Below are positions 28,928 through 38,234 of a stretch of DNA of 64,000 bases, piece by piece. Position 1 is the first letter of the stretch. Each line of letters starts with the position of its first letter. The notes under the pieces are model-generated. The model was not told the origin of the DNA. It was given only the letters and a program-made list of their open reading frames with translations, and ran no database searches. The translations under genes and the position numbers were made by a program. The stretch is from Streptococcus sp. S784/96/1 (GTDB lineage: Bacteria; Bacillota; Bacilli; Lactobacillales; Streptococcaceae). The stretch is taken from positions 55,216 to 119,215 of the forward strand of contig NZ_CACVCC010000004.1 in assembly GCF_902729355.1 (NCBI RefSeq), written 5' to 3'.

Positions 28928-29416
28928 TTATTTTCTTAATGCTTGTTTTAAGTAATCAATTTTTGCGAAATCTTTGCGGTTATTATTCTCAGCACGATAG
29001 CTATCCTTTGATGAAGCCTGGTAAATTTTGAGGTATTGTCCCAAATTTGGCAGGTAGTAATGAACATCTTCATCTTCTACCTCTTCTAGGTCTTCCAGTT
29101 CTACACCAGCAAAACTCGGCAGAGAATGCAGTCCGCCAAATTCAACGGAATGTCCCTCCTTTTGAAACTCGTGTTCATGGCGATTGACCAAATGATAACC
29201 TAGCTTTTCCATGATAGCATTAAGTTCATCAAATCGGTAAATCCGCCCTTCATCAGGCGCTGCCCAGCCACGAGGGTCGCTAGGAACATGGATGTCCAAA
29301 TCTCTTGCCTGCCAAGATTGACCTGTTCGCACTTCTAATCCGACAGATCCCATCAAGAGCGGAACGATGCCAATCTGGTTTAATTCTCTGGCAATCGTTA
29401 AAAATTCTTGATACAT
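28928..29416 (-). CDS. Small nucleotidyltransferase-like protein of the rml cluster
   Basis: A 162-residue protein of unknown function. It has the look of a minimal nucleotidyltransferase: LLMGSVGLEV (GS motif, near residue 20) followed by ARDLDIHV (acidic pair near residue 37), and a later conserved EFGG and YLPNLGQYLKIYQ. It starts at ATG 29416, two bases after the rmlC stop, with TTGAGGA upstream, so it is translated with rmlC. Its place between rmlC and rmlB is seen in other streptococci, but I know of no demonstrated role in rhamnose synthesis. Function unassigned; nucleotidyl transfer is inference. Confidence 0.7.
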   Translation of the reverse strand: MYQEFLTIARELNQIGIVPLLMGSVGLEVRTGQSWQARDLDIHVPSDPRGWAAPDEGRIYRFDELNAIMEKLGYHLVNRHEHEFQKEGHSVEFGGLHSLPSFAGVELEDLEEVEDEDVHYYLPNLGQYLKIYQASSKDSYRAENNNRKDFAKIDYLKQALRK

Positions 29417-29417
29417 C

Positions 29418-30011
29418 TTACAAATCCTCAACTCTCAAAGGTTTGACGTTCTTGAGTAGCGGATGGTTTTTATCAGCTTCTGAGACTTCAGCTTCTGCGA
29501 GATTCTCCCACTCAATGCCAAGACTTGGATCTGCGTAATTGACAAAGGCATATTTCGGTTTAAGTTCCAATGCCCAATAATCATTGACCAAGTAAGTATA
29601 AGCTGCTGTATCTGACAACACTTGGAACCCATTGGCAACACCACGTGGTACGAAAATACCTTTTGACGCATCAATGACCGTTTGGTAGGTATTTCCAAAA
29701 GTATCTCCTTCACGAAGGTCAACCCAAGAACCGATCACTCGCCCTTCATCCGCTATAGAAACGTATTTATCCCAAGGCTCAGCATGGAGACCACGAAGAG
29801 TATGTTTCTTATTGAATGAAATGTTGTTTTGTAACTTGCCTTCTGCAAAGAAACTTTCTGGAAAACCAAGGGGTACCATTTTTTCTTTTTGGAAGTTTTC
29901 TTTAAACCACCCACGGTTATCACCACGAACTGGAATATCAAATTCTAACATCCCTGGAATACCTGGAACTTCGCGACAAGCTAGTTCTTTGTCAAAAAAC
30001 TGTTCTGTCAT
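29418..30011 (-). CDS. rmlC: dTDP-4-keto-6-deoxyglucose 3,5-epimerase
   Basis: A 197-residue cupin-fold epimerase, third enzyme of dTDP-L-rhamnose synthesis. The family signature is clear: DNRGWFKENFQ near residue 32, LRGLHAEPWDKYVS with the catalytic histidine near 73, and VPRGVANGFQVLSD with the second conserved region near 121. Like the streptococcal variants it is slightly longer than enterobacterial RmlC. Its start overlaps the stop of rmlA by one base. It acts on the product of RmlB and passes its product to RmlD, which is encoded elsewhere. Confidence 0.96.
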   Translation of the reverse strand: MTEQFFDKELACREVPGIPGMLEFDIPVRGDNRGWFKENFQKEKMVPLGFPESFFAEGKLQNNISFNKKHTLRGLHAEPWDKYVSIADEGRVIGSWVDLREGDTFGNTYQTVIDASKGIFVPRGVANGFQVLSDTAAYTYLVNDYWALELKPKYAFVNYADPSLGIEWENLAEAEVSEADKNHPLLKNVKPLRVEDL

Positions 30012-30880
30012 TAGGCCTCTCCAATCAAACGTAGCAAGTATTGCCCGTACTCATTTTTCTTCAATGGCTGTGCCAATTCGAGTACCTGCTCTTTAGTAAT
30101 ATAGCCCATGCGATAGGCAATTTCTTCAAGATTTGCCACTTGAACATTTTGCATACGTTGAACAGTTTCAATATATTGCGCTGCTTCAAGCAGACTTTCA
30201 TGGGTACCTGTATCGAGCCACGCAAAACCACGTCCCATGACTTCAACTGACAAGTCACCACGCTCAAGGTAAACCTTATTAACATCTGTGATTTCCAATT
30301 CACCACGAGGAGATGGTTTGATGTTTTTGGCAATCTCTACAACATCATTATCATAGAAATAAAGACCTGTAACTGCGTAATTTGATTTCGGTTGTTCTGG
30401 TTTTTCTTCGATAGAAATAGCATTCATATCCGCGTCAAATTCAACGACACCAAAACGCTCTGGATCTTTAACTTGGTAGCCAAAAACAGTCGCACCTAAC
30501 TCTTTAGCCGCAGCACGCTGCAACATTGCTGATAAGCCTGGACCATGATAAATGTTATCCCCTAAAATAAGAGCAACATTATCATCACCAATAAATTCTT
30601 CACCAATGATAAAGGCTTGCGCCAAACCATCTGGACTTGGTTGTTCCGCATAAGAGAGCGAAACACCAAATTCCGCACCGTTCCCAAGTAGTTCCTCAAA
30701 ACGTGGCAAATCTTGTGGCGTTGAGATAATCAAAATTTCCTTAATACCAGCCAACATCAAAACTGATAATGGATAGTAAATCATTGGTTTATCATAAATC
30801 GGCATCAATTGTTTTGATGCAGCACGAGTCAATGGGTATAAACGTGTTCCTGATCCACCAGCTAGAATAATACCTTTCAT
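30011..30880 (-). CDS. rmlA: Glucose-1-phosphate thymidylyltransferase
   Basis: A 289-residue nucleotidyltransferase and the first step of dTDP-L-rhamnose synthesis, joining glucose-1-phosphate and dTTP. The nucleotide-binding loop [11 protein letters not shown] is at residues 8-18 and the lysine of [13 protein letters not shown] at about 31. [10 protein letters not shown] (near 111) and EEKPEQPKS (near 161) are the other active-site blocks. First gene of the rmlA-rmlC-X-rmlB cluster, with overlapping or nearly overlapping junctions. The sugar nucleotide would feed the rhamnan locus at 49.5-63.8 kb. Confidence 0.97.
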   Translation of the reverse strand: MKGIILAGGSGTRLYPLTRAASKQLMPIYDKPMIYYPLSVLMLAGIKEILIISTPQDLPRFEELLGNGAEFGVSLSYAEQPSPDGLAQAFIIGEEFIGDDNVALILGDNIYHGPGLSAMLQRAAAKELGATVFGYQVKDPERFGVVEFDADMNAISIEEKPEQPKSNYAVTGLYFYDNDVVEIAKNIKPSPRGELEITDVNKVYLERGDLSVEVMGRGFAWLDTGTHESLLEAAQYIETVQRMQNVQVANLEEIAYRMGYITKEQVLELAQPLKKNEYGQYLLRLIGEA

Positions 30881-30934
30881 GGTTCTCTCCTTAAATATAT
30901 AATCACTTTATTTTATCATATTTTGTATAGTGTG

Positions 30935-32029
30935 TCATTTCTTAATATAGCGACTAATTAGATAATCACTAGCAGAAAGAGCTGTTTGTTGCCCCATCAC
31001 TAATTGACTAAGCATTTTTCCTAAGAGTGGCCCCGTCGTGAGTCCTGATGACCCAAGTCCACTAACAGCATAAACACCTTTGAGGCCTGGAACTTCACCT
31101 ATAAAGGGACAAAAATCTTCCGTATAAGCCCTAATTCCCACACGATCACGCGTTTTTATCGCTTCTGTTATTTTAGGGAAAAAGTCTTGCGCTCTTACTT
31201 CAAAATCTGCCAAAATCCTTTCATTAACAGTTAAGTCAAATCCCATATTTTTTTCATGACTAGCACCTACAGAAACTTTTCCACCAGCAAACGGGATAAC
31301 ATCAATCTCCCCCTCTGGAATAATCACAGGATTGTGTCCTGTTTCCAAGTCATCAAAATAATAATCTCTTAATTGTCCTTTTTGTGGACTAACATCAACT
31401 TGATACCCTAACGGTTCTAAAATATCTGGCAACCAAGCACCGCAGGCTAAAAGAACTGAATCAAATACCTGACCATTAACGTCATAAGTACCATCTGACA
31501 AACGTTTTAGCTCCGCTTTTTCCTTTAAAAGAGAAAAGCCAGATGCCTCAATTAACGTTTCAGTCAGTTGTGAACCTTCAACTCGTGCTGCACCACTCGC
31601 TAAAATCCCTTTGTCAAAGCCAGCTAAATCTGGAAAACTTTTTTGAGCTTCTGCTAACGTTTGGACAGAGAGGGAACCAATTAGTGGGGATTCCACCAAT
31701 CGTGACTCAGCCAGCTCACGTAGTTCTTCCAAATATTCTGGACGAGATTTCAAGAGAAGAGCTCCCGATTGATCATAAAAATCTGTAGCGATGCCATCAT
31801 TTTTTAAATCCGACAAGAGTTCCTGATAAAAATCTGCTCCTGAACATGCCAGACGATACCAAGCTTTATGACGGCGACGAGAAAACCAAGGACAAATAAT
31901 ACCTGCCGCAGCTTTTGTAGCTTGTCCGTGACCTTCGTCAAAAATTATTACAGTCATGTCACTCTTTGAGAGATAATAAGCTACTGTTGAGCCTACAATT
32001 CCTGCCCCAATAATTGCAATTTTTTTCAT
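30935..32029 (-). CDS. FAD-dependent amino-acid oxidoreductase (DadA/glycine oxidase type)
   Basis: A 364-residue flavoprotein. The FAD-binding Rossmann motif IGAGIVGSTVAYYL is at the N terminus, and the C-terminal ATG-like motif region GVYAVSGLGSSGLTTGP closes the fold, as in D-amino acid dehydrogenases and glycine oxidase. Such enzymes oxidise an amine to an imine; the substrate cannot be read from sequence. It follows the ZIP transporter gene by three bases and is probably co-transcribed with it, though a functional link between the two is not evident. Confidence 0.85.
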   Translation of the reverse strand: MKKIAIIGAGIVGSTVAYYLSKSDMTVIIFDEGHGQATKAAAGIICPWFSRRRHKAWYRLACSGADFYQELLSDLKNDGIATDFYDQSGALLLKSRPEYLEELRELAESRLVESPLIGSLSVQTLAEAQKSFPDLAGFDKGILASGAARVEGSQLTETLIEASGFSLLKEKAELKRLSDGTYDVNGQVFDSVLLACGAWLPDILEPLGYQVDVSPQKGQLRDYYFDDLETGHNPVIIPEGEIDVIPFAGGKVSVGASHEKNMGFDLTVNERILADFEVRAQDFFPKITEAIKTRDRVGIRAYTEDFCPFIGEVPGLKGVYAVSGLGSSGLTTGPLLGKMLSQLVMGQQTALSASDYLISRYIKK

Positions 32030-32032
32030 GAT

Positions 32033-32851
32033 TTACCCCAACGCTACATCCATCACCATCATAATCACAAAGCCAAGCATCAGTCCAAGTGTTGCCAAAT
32101 CAGTATTCCCGTTCGTTTGAGATTCAGGAATTAATTCTTCAACAACAACAAAAATCATAGCTCCTGCTGCAAATGCTAACGCATAAGGAATAATCGCTAA
32201 CATCCACATCACAAGCGCTGCCCCTAATACTGCTCCGAACGGTTCAACAATTGCTGACATAGCTCCCCAATAAAACGCATGCTTACGTGATTTTCCTTCT
32301 GCACGAATAGGAATAGATAAAGCTGCTCCTTCTGGAATATTTTGAAGTCCAATTCCCAAAGCCAAGCCCATTGCCCCTGCAATAGCCGCTTGAGACATAC
32401 TACCATTAGCAAGTGATCCAAAAGTCACCCCAATTGCTAAGCCCTCTGGAAAATTATGAATTGTAATCGCCAAAAAAAGTAAAGCTGTCTTTGATAATTT
32501 TTCTGGTTCAATTCCTTCAGCCTCGGATTTATTTTTCCCAAGATGTAAATGTGGGACAACAGCATCAATCAACCGCAGACTAAAACCACCTGCTAAAAAT
32601 CCTATTGCTACTGGTCCCCATGCCCACTTACCATAAGCAGGTTCTGCGTATTCTAAGGCTGGTGCTAAAAGTGACCAGAAAGAAGCTGCAATCATCACAC
32701 CTGCTGCAAAGCCATTCATGGTGTCCAGTAATTTTCGATTAATCATTTTAAAAAAGATAACAATGGCAGCTCCTAAAATAGTACACCCCCATGTAAAGAG
32801 TCCAGCTAAAAAAGCCAATAAAATCGGATTTAAAGACAATAAATTAATCAT
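32033..32851 (-). CDS. ZIP-family metal transporter
   Basis: A 272-residue membrane protein with about eight membrane segments. The paired metal-site motifs are present: HNFPEGLAIGVTFG (near residue 132) and NIPEGAALSIPI (near 171), characteristic of the GufA/ZupT branch of ZIP transporters, which import zinc and other divalent metals. A short variable histidine-containing loop (PHLHLGKNKSEAEG) lies between segments 3 and 4. No ribosome site is obvious upstream of ATG 32851, so expression may be modest. It precedes the FAD oxidoreductase gene. Confidence 0.9.
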   Translation of the reverse strand: MINLLSLNPILLAFLAGLFTWGCTILGAAIVIFFKMINRKLLDTMNGFAAGVMIAASFWSLLAPALEYAEPAYGKWAWGPVAIGFLAGGFSLRLIDAVVPHLHLGKNKSEAEGIEPEKLSKTALLFLAITIHNFPEGLAIGVTFGSLANGSMSQAAIAGAMGLALGIGLQNIPEGAALSIPIRAEGKSRKHAFYWGAMSAIVEPFGAVLGAALVMWMLAIIPYALAFAAGAMIFVVVEELIPESQTNGNTDLATLGLMLGFVIMMVMDVALG

Positions 32852-32874
32852 CGTTAGTCAAACACTTTCTAATC

Positions 32875-33666
32875 TCAAAGATGATAAAAAGGATTGGTAT
32901 TGCTAGAAGCTCCCAAAACTTCAATGCCCCAATGATTTTCTAGGGTCCAATGCCTTAACAGCTCTGCTATTTTTTCAATAAAAAGCACTTCGATATGATG
33001 ACCAGGATCAATTCCTAATAGTCCTTCTGTAAGCATCTCCTGCGCAGTGTGATAATAAATATCTCCCGTCACATAAACATCTGCACCTTTAGCAAGTGCC
33101 TGTTGGTAAAATTCATCGCCTGAACCACCACAAATAGCTACTCGAGAAATGACAGGATTTTCTTTGTCATAAGAAATTAAGCGAACACTGTCAAGTCCAA
33201 ATACTGCTTTAACTTTTAGGGCAAAGTTTTCAAATCTTTGCTCTGCTATTGTTCCGATACGGCCAAGTCCATAACCAGTAGCTATTGGCGATAAAACTTC
33301 TGCTTCATGGATTTCTAACAGCTCACAAAACCAATCGTTTAAACCACCAGGAACGACATCAATATTAGTGTGACTAACATAAACTGCTATATCATGCTTA
33401 ACCAAATCCAGTAAAATATCACGCTGTGGACTGGACACTAGATCTTTAATCCCTTTAAAAATCGGAGCATGTTTAGTGATAATGAGGTCTACCTTATTTG
33501 CAACAGCTTCTGCCACGACATTTTCACGGACATCTAAAGTAACCATGACACGCTTGATGTCTTTATCTAAGGTTCCTATTTGAAGCCCTACAACATCACC
33601 CTCCATCGTCAATTCCTTAGGGCAAAAAGCTTCATATCTTGCAATCACATCACTTGCCAGAACCAT
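32875..33666 (-). CDS. Nif3-like dinuclear metal-centre protein
   Basis: A 263-residue member of the Nif3/YbgI (GTP cyclohydrolase 1 type 2 homologue) family. The metal-ligand blocks are KHAPIF near residue 63 and the late [13 protein letters not shown] near 220-230, with [16 protein letters not shown] between them. Molecular function is not settled for the family. The start ATG 33666 follows AGGAGG and lies inside the end of trmK, a very common gene pair in Firmicutes; an upstream in-frame start at 33723 would run deeper into trmK without a ribosome site. Confidence 0.9.
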   Translation of the reverse strand: MVLASDVIARYEAFCPKELTMEGDVVGLQIGTLDKDIKRVMVTLDVRENVVAEAVANKVDLIITKHAPIFKGIKDLVSSPQRDILLDLVKHDIAVYVSHTNIDVVPGGLNDWFCELLEIHEAEVLSPIATGYGLGRIGTIAEQRFENFALKVKAVFGLDSVRLISYDKENPVISRVAICGGSGDEFYQQALAKGADVYVTGDIYYHTAQEMLTEGLLGIDPGHHIEVLFIEKIAELLRHWTLENHWGIEVLGASSNTNPFYHL

Positions 33667-34339
33667 CGAGTACCTCCTGAATTGTTTTGATTTTTTGGGA
33701 AATAGCAGAGCGGTCACCGTCATTACTTTCAGGAATTTGTGACAAAGCTACTTCTAGTTTACCAATTTCACGCGCCCATTTTGCTAGGAAAACTTCTGAT
33801 TTTTCAGCTAACAAATGTTTGCCAAAACGCAGTTCAGTTGTCGTCAACTTTTCTTCACCGTGCTCAGCAACTAAAATTTCGTAAAACTTGCGATTTTCAG
33901 TCATGATTTTTTCTGTGACGATTGTAAAATGATTTTGAACGACCCAAGTCCGTAAATCATCCTCACGGTTATTCGGTTGTAAAATCAAACGTTCTACTTG
34001 CGCCAGCTTTTCTTTTCCTGCTTCTAAGATATCAGCAATAAGGCGTCCTCCCATACCACAGATAGTAATTGTTGTGACACCGTCATTCTGCTGAAAAGCA
34101 GCTAGCCCATTAGCTAAGCGTACCTCAATCTTATCCGATAAACCATATTCAGCAACATTTTTCACCGCAGAGTCATAGGGACCTTGAGCAACCTCCCCTG
34201 CAATTGCCGAAGAAATGTGACCAGATTGGATTAGAGCAATTGGTAAATAAGCGTGGTCACTTCCCACATCTAACAGTTTGCTACCTTTGGGAACAAATGT
34301 TGCTACCTCAGTTAGGCGACTTGATAAAATCGTATCCAT
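33650..34339 (-). CDS. trmK: tRNA (adenine(22)-N1)-methyltransferase
   Basis: A 229-residue SAM-dependent enzyme that methylates N1 of adenine 22 in tRNA. The cofactor-binding motif [15 protein letters not shown] is near residue 22 and [16 protein letters not shown] near 85 carries the family's active-site segment; [10 protein letters not shown] follows near 118. I take ATG 34339 ([13 protein letters not shown]) as start since the longer frame passes through the terminator of the preceding cyclase gene. It overlaps the Nif3-like gene by 17 bases. Confidence 0.93.
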   Translation of the reverse strand: MDTILSSRLTEVATFVPKGSKLLDVGSDHAYLPIALIQSGHISSAIAGEVAQGPYDSAVKNVAEYGLSDKIEVRLANGLAAFQQNDGVTTITICGMGGRLIADILEAGKEKLAQVERLILQPNNREDDLRTWVVQNHFTIVTEKIMTENRKFYEILVAEHGEEKLTTTELRFGKHLLAEKSEVFLAKWAREIGKLEVALSQIPESNDGDRSAISQKIKTIQEVLDGSGK

Positions 34340-34378
34340 AATTATTCTTTCTACTTGTTTAATCCTTTTTATTATACC

Positions 34379-34407
34379 AAAAAAACTCGCTATAAGAACG
34401 AGTTTTC
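34379..34407 (-). terminator. Terminator after the cyclase gene
   Basis: On the minus strand AAAACTCG pairs with CGAGTTTT and is followed by further T residues. It separates the metY-cyclase unit from trmK. Confidence 0.75.
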
Positions 34408-34416
34408 GATAGGTTA

Positions 34417-35157
34417 TCATTTATTCACATAAGCAACTGCACGAACTGGTGAACCTGTTGCCTCTTTCCAATTAGGATAGGCAATTGAAATGATACTTCC
34501 AGTCGCTGGTACTTGATCTAAGTTTGCTAGCACTTCGACTTGATAGATCCCTTGTTCGAGAAGATAGTATTCTTGTTTCAAAGCTCCACCATTATCAAAT
34601 GCAGACTTACCGCTGTCTGTATCTAGGGTTTCATGGCCGACCGCCTTAACGCCTCGTTCATGAATTAAAAATTCTAAAGCTTCGTGAGTCCAGCCTGGTG
34701 TTTGTTGGGCACCATTTTCATCTAAATTACGGATAGCACCCTGGTCAGGCCAACGTTTATGCCAGTCGCTACGAAAAGCAACAAAAGCACCTGATTCAAT
34801 TTTGCCATACTCTGTTTCAAAATCCAAGATATCCTGTTTTGTTAATTCATAATTAGGGTTTTCTGCCACCGCTTGTGACTTATCAATCACATAAAGAGGT
34901 AACAGAAGGTCTTCCAAAGCGATTTGGTCTAGCCATTTTCCGCCTTCTACGAAGTGAATTGGGGCATCAATATGCGTTCCATATTGCCCAACTACTGTAA
35001 ATTGTTGCACATGAAAACCATCTTTTAAGGTGAAAATATCCTTTTTCTCAAGACTAGGCAGAGCTGGAAAATGTGGACTATTTTCATCAATTTTGTGAGT
35101 TAAATTCACTAATCTTGCTGATTTAAAAACCTGAAAGGCGTCTAATAACTTTGTCAT
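34417..35157 (-). CDS. Cyclase-family metal-dependent hydrolase
   Basis: A 246-residue protein of the cyclase/kynurenine formamidase-like family. The hallmark metal-binding block GTHIDAPIHFVEGG is near residue 58, with the later GHETLDTDSGK segment near 152. Such proteins hydrolyse amide or ester-like bonds; biochemical role here is unknown, since no tryptophan degradation genes are present. Start ATG 35157 follows GGAG; an in-frame GTG six bases earlier is less likely. It lies 32 bases after metY and is probably in the same transcript. Confidence 0.85.
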   Translation of the reverse strand: MTKLLDAFQVFKSARLVNLTHKIDENSPHFPALPSLEKKDIFTLKDGFHVQQFTVVGQYGTHIDAPIHFVEGGKWLDQIALEDLLLPLYVIDKSQAVAENPNYELTKQDILDFETEYGKIESGAFVAFRSDWHKRWPDQGAIRNLDENGAQQTPGWTHEALEFLIHERGVKAVGHETLDTDSGKSAFDNGGALKQEYYLLEQGIYQVEVLANLDQVPATGSIISIAYPNWKEATGSPVRAVAYVNK

Positions 35158-35189
35158 AAGCACTCCAATTCTTTCTCTTTAATAATCAC

Positions 35190-36470
35190 TCAAATCTTTT
35201 CCAAGGCTAAATTCAAATCTTCAATCAAATCATCAACATTTTCAAGACCAACAGAAATACGGATTTGATTTGGTGTCACACCACATGCCGCTAAATCTTC
35301 TGAAGAAAGCTGTGCATGCGTTGTTGTATAAGGGTGCACGACTAATGATTTGGCATCAGCAACATTGGCAAGGTTGGAGAATATTTCAAGGTTATCGATA
35401 ACCGTCGCAGCAGCCTTATCATCTCCCTTAACATGGAAGGTAAAAATAGAACCAGCACCTTTCGGTAAGTATTTTTGCGCCAAGTCAAAGTAGGGACTAG
35501 ATGGCAAACTTGGGTAATTAACCTTTTCAATTTTGGGATGGTTTTCGAGAAAGGCTGCAATTTTTTTCGCATTCTCAACATGACGTTCAACACGCAACGA
35601 CAAGGTTTCCAAACCTTGTAACAGAAGAAAAGCATTAAATGGTGAAATAGCTGCTCCCGTATCACGTAAGAGTTGCACGCGCAAAGCTGTAATAAAAGCG
35701 GCAGCCCCAATATCACGAGTATAAGAAATATTGTGATAAGAGGCATCTTCTTCTACAAATTGTGGGAATTTACCAGAATCTTCCCAGTCGAATCTACCAC
35801 TATCAACAATAATGCCACCAATCGTCGTACCATGTCCACCAATAAATTTCGTTGCTGAATGAACTGAGATATCAACTCCATGTTCAAATACATTGATAAG
35901 ATAAGGGGTACCGAAGGTATTATCAGCAACCAGCGGAATCTTGTGAGCATGTGTTAACTCTGCCACTTTTTCAATATCTGGAATGTTAATCAATGGATTA
36001 CCTAAGGTTTCAATCAACACCAATTTTGTATTGTCTTGAATAGCAGCTTCCACTTCTTCTAGATTTTCAATATTGACAAAGGTTGTCGTAATCCCGTAAC
36101 GTGGCAAGGTTTCTTTCAGAAGATTAAAAGTGCCACCGTAAATCGTTGTAGCCGCCACCACATGGTCTCCTGCATGTGCTAATCCTAGTATGGTGTAAGT
36201 CAGAGCAGCCATTCCTGATGCTGTCGCTAAAGCTCCTACACCCTTTTCAAGCGCAGCCACCCGGTCTTCAAAAACTGCCACCGTAGGATTACCAATACGC
36301 GTATAAATATTTCCAGGCTTTCTCAAGGCAAAAAGATCTTCACCTTCTTGTACATCATCAAAAACATAAGAAGTCGTTTGATAAATAGGCACTGCACGTG
36401 ATTTTGTCTCAGCATCAGTTTTTTGCCCAGCATGCAATTGTAAAGTTTCAAATGAAAATTCTCTTATCAT
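35190..36470 (-). CDS. metY: O-acetylhomoserine sulfhydrylase (MetY-like, PLP-dependent)
   Basis: A 426-residue enzyme of the Cys/Met metabolism PLP family. The pyridoxal-phosphate lysine is in SVHSATKFIGGHGTTIGG (near residue 205), with YGGTFNLL near 113 and DNTFGTPYL near 180. Its length and the TLQLHAGQ start fit O-acetylhomoserine or O-acetylserine sulfhydrylases rather than shorter cystathionine enzymes. It would make homocysteine from acetylhomoserine and sulfide. No S-box or T-box was seen in the 90 bases upstream. Confidence 0.92.
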   Translation of the reverse strand: MIREFSFETLQLHAGQKTDAETKSRAVPIYQTTSYVFDDVQEGEDLFALRKPGNIYTRIGNPTVAVFEDRVAALEKGVGALATASGMAALTYTILGLAHAGDHVVAATTIYGGTFNLLKETLPRYGITTTFVNIENLEEVEAAIQDNTKLVLIETLGNPLINIPDIEKVAELTHAHKIPLVADNTFGTPYLINVFEHGVDISVHSATKFIGGHGTTIGGIIVDSGRFDWEDSGKFPQFVEEDASYHNISYTRDIGAAAFITALRVQLLRDTGAAISPFNAFLLLQGLETLSLRVERHVENAKKIAAFLENHPKIEKVNYPSLPSSPYFDLAQKYLPKGAGSIFTFHVKGDDKAAATVIDNLEIFSNLANVADAKSLVVHPYTTTHAQLSSEDLAACGVTPNQIRISVGLENVDDLIEDLNLALEKI

Positions 36471-36542
36471 ATCAATTCTCGCTTTCGTTTTTTCTTATTT
36501 TAACGAAAAAAAGCAGAGCTGACCAATACTTATTCCATGAAA

Positions 36543-36570
36543 AAAGGTATAGTTTCAAACTATACCTTTA
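36543..36570. terminator. Terminator at the end of the metal ABC operon
   Basis: A near-perfect palindrome with arms AAGGTATAGTTT and AAACTATACCTT overlaps the stop codon of the last permease gene and has A/T tracts on both sides, so it can also serve the opposite strand. Confidence 0.8.
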
Positions 36571-37384
36571 TTTTTTTAATAAGTAAAGATGTGACATACA
36601 GTCCTAAACCAGTTACCGCACAAATTCCTGATAAACTAAGATCAAAGTGCATGCCTAAAGCATATCCAATAACAACCATCAAACAGCTAAAAAAAGCAAC
36701 CATTCCCAGAAAACTATGAAAATGCCTTGCCCAAAGCTGTGCAGCCATTGCTGGAGCAACTAGAAATCCGATAACAGCTATAGAGCCTGCGATATCAAAT
36801 GCAAGGACCACTGTCAGCGATACTAAAAAGACAATTATTATCTGCAACCTTCTGACTGATAATCCCGACAGCTGTGCATGATTCTTATCAAATAAGAAGA
36901 TTTTTAGATGTTGATAAGTCAGTCCCAAAAAAAGTACAATCGCTAAAAGTAACCCACCTGACTTTACCAAAGCAACCGGTAAAGATATCCCTAACAATTC
37001 AACTCTATTCAAGGGTGTAAACAAGACCTCACCCATTAACACCATATCTAGGTCCAAATGTACATTTCTAGCAAAAATTGAAATCAAAATGACTGCCGTA
37101 GCAAAAAAAGTTGTAAAAACTAAACCAGTTGCTGCATCATGAGTCAATTTAACAGAGCTAAGTCCTTCAATAGCCAAAACAGCTAAAACGCCAAATAAAG
37201 TAGCTCCTAATATCAAAATAGGGCTATCTAAACTTCTCACAAGGAAAAAGCCTAGAACAATTCCTAAAAGTACCGAATGAGCTAAAGCATCTGCTAACAT
37301 TGATTGGTTACGTAGCACTAGAAGACTTCCAAGAAGACCGCAAGAAAGCCCTGTTAAAAGCAAAATAATTAAAACTTCAAACAT
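36560..37384 (-). CDS. Metal ABC transporter permease 2
   Basis: A 274-residue permease of the ABC-3 (zinc/manganese) family with eight or more membrane segments. Family blocks include LVLRNQSMLADALAHSVLLGI near residue 25 and the late AFDIAGSIAVIGFLVAPAMAAQLWA, both typical of TroC/TroD-type subunits. It is the last gene of the operon, overlapping the previous permease by 8 bases. Having two permease genes, instead of the single one in classical mtsABC or psaBCA operons, gives the four-gene troABCD-like layout reported for S. suis. Confidence 0.9.
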   Translation of the reverse strand: MFEVLIILLLTGLSCGLLGSLLVLRNQSMLADALAHSVLLGIVLGFFLVRSLDSPILILGATLFGVLAVLAIEGLSSVKLTHDAATGLVFTTFFATAVILISIFARNVHLDLDMVLMGEVLFTPLNRVELLGISLPVALVKSGGLLLAIVLFLGLTYQHLKIFLFDKNHAQLSGLSVRRLQIIIVFLVSLTVVLAFDIAGSIAVIGFLVAPAMAAQLWARHFHSFLGMVAFFSCLMVVIGYALGMHFDLSLSGICAVTGLGLYVTSLLIKKIKV

Positions 37385-38234
37385 GGTAACCCAACCTCCG
37401 TGCCTTAGTCACTACATAGGATATCAATGCCAATACACTCATAACTAAAATAATGGTTGGACCAGTTGATAAACCTGAAATAATAGAACTCAAGTAGGTT
37501 CCTATTAAGGTTGAAAAAATAGCTGAGGCTCCTGCTAAAATCAAGGTTGTTTTATAATGCCTTGCCCAAAAAAGACCAATGGTTGCTGGAGCAATTAAGA
37601 AGGCAGAAATAAGAACAGCACCTACAACTTTTAAACCAACCGAAATAAGACTAATCATCAACAAAACAATAAGTTGCTCTAAAAAAATACTTGAAATCCC
37701 GATACTTTTAGCAAAACCTTGATCAAAAAGATAAAGCTTCAGTGCTGGATAAATTATTCCAAATAGCAAAAGAGCAATGCCAGATACGCCTGCGATCAAC
37801 AAGATATCTTCAAACTGAATAAAAGCTGCTTGCCCAAAAAGATAATTTTGTAAACCTGCCTGCGAACTTTTAGAAAAATACTCATTACCTTGTAACAATT
37901 GTTTTAGTACCATCCCAACTCCAAAAAAGGAAACCGAAACAAGGGATAACACATTTAATAACGGCTGCCCGCTCTGCTTTTTTATCCAGTAAACTAACGT
38001 ATAAGAAAAATACCCTGAAAACACCGCACCAATCATAAGGAGTAATGGATTTCGAGAGTGAAACACAATGAAAGCTAAAATAACACCAGGGTAAGAAGCA
38101 TGTCCCAAGGTATCTCCAACCAAGCTTTGCTTTGTTAAAACACTAATTGTACCAATTAAGCCAGTCGCTAAGGCAAATAGCGTAATTCCTACCGCTACTG
38201 TTAAAAAGGAATAATCGGTTAAAACCTTAAGCAT
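37377..38234 (-). CDS. mtsC: Metal ABC transporter permease 1
   Basis: A 285-residue ABC-3-family permease. LTKQSLVGDTLGHASYPGVIL near residue 30 and the late GLKVVGAVLISAFLIAPATIGLFWA match manganese/zinc/iron permeases such as MtsC, TroC and PsaC. The start ATG 38234 (MLKVLTDYSFLTVAVG) follows AGGAGG and overlaps the ATPase gene; a longer in-frame version starting at 38309 lacks a ribosome site. With permease 2 it could form a heterodimeric channel. Confidence 0.9.
   Translation of the reverse strand: MLKVLTDYSFLTVAVGITLFALATGLIGTISVLTKQSLVGDTLGHASYPGVILAFIVFHSRNPLLLMIGAVFSGYFSYTLVYWIKKQSGQPLLNVLSLVSVSFFGVGMVLKQLLQGNEYFSKSSQAGLQNYLFGQAAFIQFEDILLIAGVSGIALLLFGIIYPALKLYLFDQGFAKSIGISSIFLEQLIVLLMISLISVGLKVVGAVLISAFLIAPATIGLFWARHYKTTLILAGASAIFSTLIGTYLSSIISGLSTGPTIILVMSVLALISYVVTKARRLGYHV

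Noticed and set aside
36471..36540. Riboswitch or T-box upstream of metY
   Set aside because: The interval is too short and contains none of the conserved blocks; it mainly abuts the adjacent operon's terminator.
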